Source of the DNA: Lachnospiraceae bacterium UBA1683
Lineage (GTDB): Bacteria > Bacillota > Clostridia > Lachnospirales > Lachnospiraceae
Assembly (NCBI GenBank): GCA_002320245.1
Contig: DCKD01000069.1
Span: 1-6,958 of the forward strand
DNA: 6,958 bases
Reading direction: 5' to 3'
Positions 1-5,064 of the stretch are shown here, piece by piece. Below the pieces are notes generated by a model. It saw only the letters and a list, made by a program, of their open reading frames with translations, ran no database searches and was not told where the DNA came from. The position numbers and the translations under genes were made by a program. Each line of letters opens with the position of its first letter. Position 1 is the stretch's first letter.

Positions 1-157
1 GCTACGCGTCGCCCGCGAAGCCGTCATTACCTTCCCTAGGGCATTTTTAGCGGTCGAACAACTTGCATGATTAAAACAAATTGTCTAAATATTCCGTATA
101 CGTTAATATTAGGACATTTATATTCATATGTCAATATTTTAACAAAAAATATTTTTT

Positions 158-636
158 CGGGAAGGATCAGATTCACTGCTGCCGGGAGTAAGTCCCAACA
201 AGGAAGCATTGAAATGCGTCTATATCAACAGTGACGGCGGAAGCTGGATCCGGGCTGTCACCAACAGGTAAGAGTAAACTTGTGGCAGACCGGTTTCACC
301 TGATGAAATATATCAACCGAGTTGCACGGTATACATTAGATGAGGAACCCATTTACAAAGGGACGGTTTTATAAATATATTTACAAGAACAAGCTTCTGG
401 CGGCAAAGAAGCTTCTGACACGGATTAAAAACCATTGCAAAGAAAGTGAGCGTGCAGTAGAAGACTGTCGTACTTATCTGGCAGGGAACTGGAAGTATAT
501 CCAAAGGGCGTTCCATGATAAGCATGTGTTAGGGTGCAGCGCAGAAGGGCATGTGAGCAGTGTTTTTTCGGAGAGGATGAGCTCACGATCGATGGGATGG
601 AGTGAAACGGGCTCAGACCGGATGTGCAGGCTGAGA
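158..636 (+). pseudogene. ISLre2-family (UPF0236) transposase relic, frameshifted fragment
   Basis: This is a decayed fragment of a DDE-type transposase of the ISLre2/UPF0236 family. Three pieces lie in different frames. Near 218-271 a piece reads VYINSDGGSWIRAVTNR and then a stop. Near 279-374 a piece reads LVADRFHLMKYINRVARY and then a stop. From 340 a longer piece includes GNWKYIQ, GCSAEGHV and SSRSMGWSETGSDRMCRLR. These blocks match, in order, the family's conserved 'IN-DG-W', 'D-FH-KYI' and 'S-AEGHVS-RMSSRPMGWS-GADRMA-LR' signatures as I remember them. The likely catalytic acids are still visible at 233 (D), 288 (D) and 544 (E). The N-terminal half of the roughly 450-residue protein is missing upstream, where the sequence becomes AT-rich, and the C-terminal tail after the LR motif is unrecognisable. 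At least two frameshifts make it non-functional. The family call is by remembered motifs, without a search. Confidence 0.8.
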
Positions 637-912
637 TGTTTTATATATCCGCTGCGACAATCATCCCATCTGTCCCGGTTGACACAGCTCTCGCCATCTC
701 CAGTTCCTTTTTCCCTTCCATAGTTCCGGTCAGCGGTATGCGGAGGCTCTGCATGGAACCCTATCAGGGACGTCCAAGTACGGAAGATCTTTGCTATCCG
801 GGAACAGATTGGGAATATAGAGAAAACAAGTCCGAAGTTATATCTCTTTGGATATCAACTGACAATTTGTTTACTTCATCACAAACTAAATGCAATTTGA
901 AAATAGAATAAT
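637..912. other. Stretch without a convincing gene, between the transposase relic and the mobile-element ORF
   Basis: I could not assign this segment. It does not continue the ISLre2 transposase in any forward frame. In frame with the last transposase piece, after a TAG at 721-723, codons 724-900 are open and read in part REQIGNIEKTSPKLYLFGYQ before a TGA. This looks mildly coding-like, but there is no start codon or ribosome binding site. Its last third contains the 24-base sequence that recurs inverted at the right end of the window. It may be the end of another decayed element gene. Confidence 0.4.
857..880 (+). repeat. 24-base repeat, copy A (inverted partner at 6935-6958)
   Basis: The sequence AACTGACAATT-TGT-TTACTTCATC here matches the reverse complement of the last 24 bases of the window at 22 of 24 positions; the two differences are in the central TGT/CAT. 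It lies just downstream of the ISLre2 relic. Both copies can be read in one frame as LTI-x-LLH, so they may be homologous protein-coding ends and not true transposon termini. Confidence 0.6.
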
Positions 913-1098
913 ATGGTATTAGAGCAGGCAGAAGAGTCGAGGAAATAATGATATCTTAATTTTGATAAACCTCCGAGATTAACGGAAGAAGAAATTATAG
1001 AACTGGCGCAGAAAGTAAAAGCAGGGTCAGAGGGCTCTCAAGAAAACGTACCGAAATCCGGTACAAATGGTAGGAAAGGAAATGAATCGGCAAAGGAG
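913..1098 (+). pseudogene. Broken N-terminal part of the small mobile-element protein at 1099-1317
   Basis: An ATG at 913 begins MVLEQAEESRK and then runs into TAA at 946 and TGA at 949. In the same frame from 952 onward the sequence is open and coding-like (FDKPPRLTEEEIIELAQKV and a charged linker) and joins without a stop to the open frame at 1099-1317. The simplest reading is one original gene of about 130 codons, starting near 913 and damaged by a small indel or nonsense change around 940-960. No ribosome binding site is obvious before 913. Either the upstream start is lost and only the downstream part could be made, or the whole gene is dead. Confidence 0.5.
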
Positions 1099-1317
1099 GT
1101 GTTGCAGAAACAAGAGTGGGATTTGTCTGGCACGTTAAATGAATGCATCCTGCGCTATGCAGATAAGCTTTCAGAACCGCAGTTGAATGAAATATTGCTG
1201 GGAATGGAAGCGGGATTGAGTGAGAAACAGGTAAAGTCCTATTTTATGCTGCCGGCAGAACAGATGAGCCAGTATAGAAGGGCATACCAGTTTAGCCGGA
1301 AACGGGGCTGGCAATAA
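1099..1317 (+). CDS. Small mobile-element hypothetical protein, C-terminal portion
   Basis: This is a 72-residue open frame from a GTG codon. Its sequence (LNEILLGMEAGLSEKQVKSY, then EQMSQYRRAYQF) resembles the short 'QM-x-IRxGLExGLxxxQVxxYA' helical units that I associate with hypothetical proteins of Clostridial integrative and conjugative elements; no function is known. The start is doubtful. A perfect AAAGGAGG sits at 1091-1098 directly against the GTG, too close to serve it, and the frame is open upstream to 952. The product is therefore more likely the C-terminal half of a longer, damaged protein (see 913-1098). A strong hairpin follows nine bases after the stop. There is no signal peptide or membrane segment. 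It could still be expressed as a short protein from an internal start. Confidence 0.45.
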   Translation: MLQKQEWDLSGTLNECILRYADKLSEPQLNEILLGMEAGLSEKQVKSYFMLPAEQMSQYRRAYQFSRKRGWQ

Positions 1318-1325
1318 CATAAGTT

Positions 1326-1361
1326 AAGGGCGAAGATACTTTAATCGGTATCTTCGCCCTT
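1326..1361 (+). terminator. Perfect 14-bp hairpin, probable transcription terminator
   Basis: The arms AAGGGCGAAGATAC (1326-1339) and GTATCTTCGCCCTT (1348-1361) pair perfectly around an 8-base loop. The hairpin starts nine bases after the stop of the preceding ORF. The following T-run is poor (TT then GCC), so termination may be inefficient or may act mainly as a 3' stabiliser. It also separates that gene from the convergent minus-strand regulator. Confidence 0.65.
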
Positions 1362-1400
1362 TGCCATGTCCGTTAGGATATAATGCTTTTGAGTATCAAT

Positions 1401-1614
1401 TTACTTGCTAGCCAGTTCGGTTAGTGTTATCAGTTGAGAATCTTTAAAAGAAATAATTCCGTTTATTTTCCCAGTTGCGACAGAACAAACAGAAAAGTCG
1501 ATTTCAACATCGGATTTCAGCAAGGATACTAAATGTTCTATAATCGTAGAAAAATATCAAATCTTGTTTGATAGGAAGATACAATTTGTTAATGAGAGCT
1601 TGGTTTGCCGCTTC
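1401..1614 (-). pseudogene. Probable detached C-terminus of the XRE regulator (nonsense plus frameshift)
   Basis: Downstream of the TAA that ends the regulator at 1615-1617, the same frame stays open for about 25 codons (EAANQALINKLYLPIKQDL and on) to about position 1550. There a run of five A on the + strand marks a likely frameshift. In the shifted frame the sequence continues as IIEHLVSLLKSDVEIDFSVC and GKINGIISFKDSQLITLTEL to a TAA at 1401-1403. The amino-acid texture is coding-like throughout: alternating hydrophobic residues and no internal stops after one shift. I infer that the original regulator was about 220 residues and has lost this tail. I do not recognise the tail domain. Confidence 0.5.
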
Positions 1615-2076
1615 TTATTCTTCAAGATTTAGTGGAAATCTTTTTTTCCATAGATCATAGGTTGTTCTTTTTTGGACAAGGATATCTTCGGAATCGTTTT
1701 GCTGAGGTACAGACCTTTGCTGGACATTGTACCATGAAGCAAGGAAATTACTGATTTCTTTTTCCCCAGGCGATTCATTGCCAAAGGTAAGGCTGTAGCG
1801 ATTTCCTCTTTTTTCTATCTGTAAATGTAATTCATCTTCAAGTTCAAATAATATATGCATTATATCTACGGTTGAGGTGATATTGATGTCTGAGAGTGCA
1901 GAAACATCAACATCTAAAGCATGTGCAATCTCTTCCAATTTGTCTTTTTTTGGAGTTCTTACGTTATTTTCGTATTGTCGAATGCGATCACCGGAAAGGT
2001 GAACCGCTTTTCCAAGTTCGGCTTGCGTCATATTTCGTAATGTACGAATATATCGGATTTTTGCCCCAATTGCCAT
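1615..2076 (-). CDS. XRE-family helix-turn-helix transcriptional regulator, probably truncated
   Basis: This 153-residue protein has an N-terminal HTH_3 (Cro/CI-type) domain at about residues 6-61. The stretch MTQAELGKAVHLSGDRIRQY forms the helix-turn-helix, followed by the usual NVRTPKKDKLEEIAHALDV support helices. Residues 70-150 resemble the C-terminal region of a Clostridial XRE group (a 'LFELED' stretch, then a 'YDLWKKRFP' stretch) that I recall from mobile elements. The ATG at 2076 has a GGGAG-type site at about 2086-2090 on the minus strand with suitable spacing. The frame continues after the stop as coding-like sequence, so a nonsense mutation has probably shortened it. The DNA-binding domain is intact, so it could still act as a repressor. 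Two ATAAC-type repeats upstream could be its own operator. Its target is unknown. Confidence 0.8.
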   Translation of the reverse strand: MAIGAKIRYIRTLRNMTQAELGKAVHLSGDRIRQYENNVRTPKKDKLEEIAHALDVDVSALSDINITSTVDIMHILFELEDELHLQIEKRGNRYSLTFGNESPGEKEISNFLASWYNVQQRSVPQQNDSEDILVQKRTTYDLWKKRFPLNLEE

Positions 2077-2099
2077 ATTGTTTCACTCCCATTTCATTT

Positions 2100-2118
2100 A
2101 CTATAACTTGATTATAAC
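2100..2118 (-). promoter_or_regulatory. Putative promoter/operator of the XRE regulator
   Basis: On the minus strand a TATAAT lies at 2116-2111 and a TATAGT at 2105-2100, upstream of the regulator's ribosome binding site. Neither has a good -35 box at 17 bases. On the + strand the same bases form two near-identical units, ACTATAAC and ATTATAAC, 11 bases apart (one helical turn), which is typical spacing for a repressor operator. The same TATAAC half-site appears at the -10 of the three-gene operon (2746-2751). Confidence 0.4.
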
Positions 2119-2182
2119 TCAACAGAATTAGACTTTTTCAGTGCCCTTGTAAATCAAGTACTTCCTATATTTCAACCTCGGT

Positions 2183-2202
2183 TTTACCAATGATTTACCA
2201 AT
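2183..2202 (+). repeat. Two direct copies of TTTACCAAT, 11 bases apart
   Basis: TTTACCAAT occurs at 2183-2191 and again at 2194-2202, one helical turn apart, in the gap between the XRE regulator and the tnpV relic. Such a pair could be a protein-binding site, for example a recombinase arm site or an operator. There is no integrase gene in the window to support either reading. Confidence 0.35.
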
Positions 2203-2257
2203 ATTTCTGGAGAGTCAGACTTGTTAACTATTATATCAGAATGAGTAGATCAACAAG

Positions 2258-2500
2258 ATGGAAGAGCTCAAGAAACATATTTACGATAAAAAGAACGGAT
2301 TGTATTATACGTTGTCTGGTGACTATTACATACCCGACCTGTAGCTGCCGGGGGAAAGCTGCCCTATTGGAAGATAGGGCCGGATGTGTCAGGAATTTTT
2401 ACAGGAACACCGTCCCGGTGAGTATGCTTCCCTGTTTCTGTCAGGAAAATTCTGGACCTACCTTCCCGACCTGAACGAGCAGGCCAATGACCAACAATAG
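2258..2500 (+). pseudogene. tnpV: tnpV relic (transposon-encoded protein TnpV), two in-frame stops and truncated
   Basis: From ATG 2258 one continuous frame reads MEELKKHIYDKKNGLYYTLS, then GDYYIPDL, TAG (2342), LPGESCPIGR, TAG (2375), GRMCQEFLQEHRPGEYASLF, then LSGKFWTYLPDLNEQA, ending at TAG 2498-2500. This matches, as I remember it, the start and middle of TnpV, a small protein of about 120 residues common on Clostridial transposons and integrative elements. Both internal stops fall where the family has sense codons: 'DL-x-LP' and 'PIGRYGRM', where TAT has become TAG. The last third of the protein is missing after DLNEQA. The gene is dead. It marks the region as old mobile-element territory directly beside the intact operon. 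Confidence 0.85.
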
Positions 2501-2561
2501 GCAATGCCATTAAGCTAGATGTTAGATAGATCGTTCGAAAAGAAAAAGTTATGGTGTATGG

Positions 2562-2575
2562 CTTTAAATTTAAAG
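2562..2575. repeat. 14-bp perfect palindrome CTTTAAATTTAAAG
   Basis: The sequence CTTTAAATTTAAAG is its own reverse complement. It lies between the tnpV relic and the operon promoter region. It is made only of A/T runs flanked by C and G, so chance is possible in this AT-rich stretch; a protein-binding site is the alternative. Confidence 0.3.
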
Positions 2576-2613
2576 TTAGGTACAAGATATTTGGAATATT
2601 GTGACATGAGTTA

Positions 2614-2751
2614 AGGAATACTTTTTACTTTTAGGTATTATACTATAAGTAGGATGTATTTCTTAGGAATACGGGATATAATGAGAAAAATATATTTTCA
2701 AAAAAGTCAAGAGGTAATTGCAAAAAAAATATATTTTTGTTATACTATAAC
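2614..2751 (+). promoter_or_regulatory. Repeat-rich regulatory region upstream of the three-gene operon
   Basis: Several words occur twice here. AGGAATAC is at 2614-2621 and 2665-2672; the second is part of a near-palindrome at 2656-2672. TTATACTATAA, an odd palindrome centred on C, is at 2638-2648 and 2740-2750; the second is extended to GTTATACTATAAC at 2739-2751. AAAAATATATTTT is at 2686-2698 and 2725-2737; the second is part of a 14-bp perfect palindrome at 2725-2738. The second copies of the last two cover the spacer and -10 box of the best promoter, as expected for repressor operators. The binding protein is unknown. Confidence 0.5.
2718..2746 (+). promoter_or_regulatory. Sigma-A-type promoter of the three-gene operon
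   Basis: TTGCAA (2718-2723) and TATACT (2741-2746) are separated by exactly 17 bases and match the vegetative consensus at 4 of 6 and 5 of 6 positions. Transcription would start near 2753, giving a leader of about 85 bases before the ATG at 2840. The -10 box is centred in the palindrome GTTATACTATAAC, and the spacer is itself a palindrome. A second TATACT at 2639-2644 lacks a -35 partner. Confidence 0.6.
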
Positions 2752-2839
2752 AAGCAAAAGACTTAACAATTTGTAAAACATTCAGTTCTGTCAGATGCCG
2801 ATAGTAGTGAAATGCATATGAAGGATAAGGAGGGAGCCT

Positions 2840-3268
2840 ATGGTTGATATATTGGATGCAGCACGCTATTTGATATTCTTATCATACGGAAGAAAAAAAT
2901 ATTCTCTCACTCCATTAAAGTTACAGAAGCTTTTGTATTTAGCTCAAGGATGGAGTTATGTATGGGATAATAAACCAGCTTTTGTTGACGATTTTTGTGC
3001 ATGGCAATACGGTCCCGTAAATGAGAGAGTGTATGAAACATTTAAAAAGTACGGAAGATCTGAAATTCCGGAAATAGAAGGTTGCAGTAGAATTGCAGAT
3101 GAAAGTGTTGAAGAAACAATTGAAGCAATTTGGTTAGAATATGGAAAATCCACAGCATACGATTTAGTGGAGTTAACTCATTCACAAAGTCCTTGGAAGA
3201 ATGCGTATTCTAAGGGACTAAGAATCACAAATAGCAGTATACAAACATATTTTCAGTCAACTTTTTAG
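2840..3268 (+). CDS. Panacea/SocA-like (DUF4065) protein, probable antitoxin or regulator subunit
   Basis: This 142-residue protein is a Panacea-domain (DUF4065, SocA-like, GepA-like) protein. Diagnostic blocks are LTPLKLQKLLYLAQGWSYVW (residues 23-42), W-QYGPVNERVYETFKKYG (residues 55-72), and LVELTHSQSPWKNAY (residues 109-123). In the family these correspond to 'KLQKLLYYaqgw', 'WxyGPVvxxvyxxfk' and 'LtHxxxPWxxay'. Panacea proteins serve as antitoxins to many unrelated toxins, and SocA is a proteolysis adaptor-type antitoxin. The length is normal for the domain alone, with no added toxin or HTH part. It is first in the operon, with AGGAGG at 2828-2833 six bases before the ATG and a promoter at 2718-2746. 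The ATPase gene starts 29 bases after its stop. I infer that it neutralises or regulates the products of the two downstream genes. No DNA-binding motif is visible. Confidence 0.88.
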   Translation: MVDILDAARYLIFLSYGRKKYSLTPLKLQKLLYLAQGWSYVWDNKPAFVDDFCAWQYGPVNERVYETFKKYGRSEIPEIEGCSRIADESVEETIEAIWLEYGKSTAYDLVELTHSQSPWKNAYSKGLRITNSSIQTYFQSTF

Positions 3269-3281
3269 TTGACTGAATTTT
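3252..3281 (+). terminator. Hairpin across the end of the Panacea gene: attenuator or mRNA-processing site
   Basis: TTCAGTCAACT (3252-3262) and AGTTGACTGAA (3267-3277) form a perfect 11-bp stem with a TTTT loop, followed by TTTT at 3278-3281 and then GC. The stem contains the last codons and TAG stop of the Panacea gene, and it ends 9 bases before the AGGAGG of the ATPase gene. It is AT-rich with a short T-run, so partial termination or a stability element is likelier than full termination. Ribosomes finishing gene 1 would melt it. Confidence 0.5.
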
Positions 3282-3297
3282 GCATTAGGAGGAAAAC

Positions 3298-5064
3298 ATG
3301 CCGATTGCATTAAAAGGTATAGAGATAGAGAATTTTAAATCATATGCAGAAAAACAGTACATTCATTTTTCTGATTTATCAGTCTTACTTGGTGCTAATA
3401 GTAGCGGAAAGAGTACTGCGTTACAAGCACTTTTAATTATGAAACAAACCATAGAATGTAACAGCCCGGATGAAGAACTATTGTTATCTGGAAAATATGT
3501 TGCATTAGGAGATTTTGATGATGTAATCGCTGATCCCAAAAAAGATTTTTTTTCTCTTGCTGCAGTTTTAGAGGACGCAGAAAAATCAGAGAATGAAGTC
3601 GAGAATGATGAATTTAGAGTAGCTTGGTATTTTAAACGTGCAGACGATGGAATATCTGCTATATTGATTAGATTAGATATCATTTATGAAAATTTGACCT
3701 TGTCATTTAAACGTGCTGATAATATTCATTATATGTATATCAATGAAAAAAGAAGTCCATTTAGTGCAGTAATCTCTAATCTAATGATGGCAAAATATTA
3801 TATTCATTATGATATTGAGTTTAATAATAAATTGGCAGAGTTATTGAATGAATTGTCAAAAGAACTTTTATCAAAGAAGATTACAACAGTACAGACTGAT
3901 CAGCCAGTAGGCTTAAGTGAAATTGAAAATTTTTATTTTAAGCTTATGGATAGAATTCAAACGAATGAGGATGAGCAATACGTTGTTTCGGCAGAACATG
4001 GCGAGATGGCTAAGAGGGTTGGAGATTTACTAGATAAATTTGGTGAGCTGGAACTTCCTAGATTTGAAGCCATTTCAAGAATTTTACCAAAAGAACTTCG
4101 CTTAAAGATGTTAGAATTAGCACTTTCTGGTCTGGATAATATGGAAAATGTAGATAATATTATTTCAAAGTATGAAGCTTATTTATCTGAATATTCAATG
4201 AATGAGCATAATGTAGCAGACTTTGGAGGGATTTTTGGACTAGGCAGCAATCCATTCAGATTATTCGATAGAGATGGAGGAAAGAAAGACAATCTTACGC
4301 AGCTCAAGTTTGCCTTGGATTTCTATAATAGTTTTTTAAAAAATATTTTATCTAAAGTATTTTTTGTAGGACCGATTAGAGAAACACCAAAAGGGTTATA
4401 TAATATTGGATTTGAAACAATTCCTAAATATGTTGGACCAACAGGATCCTATTTTGCATCTGTTTTGTTACATGAAAATAAAAAAGAGAGAGAATATATT
4501 CTTCCAGATAGAATAGAACGATGTACATTGTCAGATGCTTTAGCCGAATGGATGATTCACTTAAATGTTGCGAGTGCAGTGGATGTCGATAAGAAAAACT
4601 CATTTGGATTTAGCGTTTCTATAAAGAATATGGAACAAGTCAAATCAGATATTATGAATGTGGGTATTGGAACAAGCCAGGTATTGCCAGTGTTGATTTC
4701 AGTCTTATTATCTGAACCAAACGAAATACTGGTATTTGAACAACCAGAGCTTCATTTGCATCCATACTCTCAGAGTCGTTTGGCTGATATGTTCACAGAA
4801 TTTTGCAAACACGGAAGAAAAATTATTTTAGAAACACATAGTGAGTACTTCTTATTGAGGCTCAGATATCATATTGTTAAAGAACAATATTCGCAAGATG
4901 CTACAGCAGTGAATTTTTTCCAAAATAAAGGTGGAACTAAAGTGACTTTCGCAAATGTTTCTGGTTTTGGAAATATTGATTATCCGGAAGATTTCAGAGA
5001 CGAAACACAAGAGCTACTAAATTCAATACTTGAGGCATCATTCGAAAGGAAGGGGCTATCATGA
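3298..5064 (+). CDS. AAA family ATPase of the OLD-like/DUF3696 type
   Basis: This 588-residue ATP-binding protein belongs to the ABC/SMC-like 'OLD and related' AAA group. It opens with the family's IEIENFKSY. Walker A is GANSSGKST (residues 32-40). A VGPIRETP block lies at 357-364 and YVGPTGSYFASVL follows. The signature-like NVGIGTSQVLP is at 454-464. Walker B with HLHP (LVFEQPELHLHP) ends at about 489, with catalytic E484 or E481. The switch-histidine motif ETHSE is at 512-516. The end, with FGNIDYPEDF near 559-566, matches the C-terminal DUF3696 domain. No Toprim nuclease domain is visible, unlike true OLD proteins. Residues 100-330 are family-specific insertion. Dimerisation through ATP is expected from the family. 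AGGAGG lies five bases before the ATG. It is coupled by ATGA overlap to the next gene, its likely partner. A role in defence is inferred from context. Confidence 0.9.
   Translation: MPIALKGIEIENFKSYAEKQYIHFSDLSVLLGANSSGKSTALQALLIMKQTIECNSPDEELLLSGKYVALGDFDDVIADPKKDFFSLAAVLEDAEKSENEVENDEFRVAWYFKRADDGISAILIRLDIIYENLTLSFKRADNIHYMYINEKRSPFSAVISNLMMAKYYIHYDIEFNNKLAELLNELSKELLSKKITTVQTDQPVGLSEIENFYFKLMDRIQTNEDEQYVVSAEHGEMAKRVGDLLDKFGELELPRFEAISRILPKELRLKMLELALSGLDNMENVDNIISKYEAYLSEYSMNEHNVADFGGIFGLGSNPFRLFDRDGGKKDNLTQLKFALDFYNSFLKNILSKVFFVGPIRETPKGLYNIGFETIPKYVGPTGSYFASVLLHENKKEREYILPDRIERCTLSDALAEWMIHLNVASAVDVDKKNSFGFSVSIKNMEQVKSDIMNVGIGTSQVLPVLISVLLSEPNEILVFEQPELHLHPYSQSRLADMFTEFCKHGRKIILETHSEYFLLRLRYHIVKEQYSQDATAVNFFQNKGGTKVTFANVSGFGNIDYPEDFRDETQELLNSILEASFERKGLS

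Noticed and set aside
313..525. 70-residue ORF on the minus strand
   Set aside because: It is antisense to the ISLre2 relic, whose plus-strand residues match a known family; no ribosome binding site.
624..911. 95-residue plus-strand ORF
   Set aside because: Its product resembles no protein I know, and its start lies inside the last conserved block of the transposase relic. I treat the stretch as unassigned.
2364..2585. 73-residue ORF on the minus strand
   Set aside because: It lies opposite the tnpV relic, which has recognisable family sequence on the plus strand.
2614..2751. The repeated words as a CRISPR array
   Set aside because: Each word is short and occurs only twice, with irregular spacing; no array pattern and no cas genes.
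3363..3683. 106-residue minus-strand ORF inside the ATPase gene
   Set aside because: Serine-rich shadow of the AAA ATPase N-terminal domain; no start signal of its own.
3298..5064. Gene 2 as a full OLD nuclease or Gabija GajA
   Set aside because: No C-terminal Toprim domain is visible; the C-terminus fits DUF3696 instead, and gene 3 is not a UvrD-like helicase.
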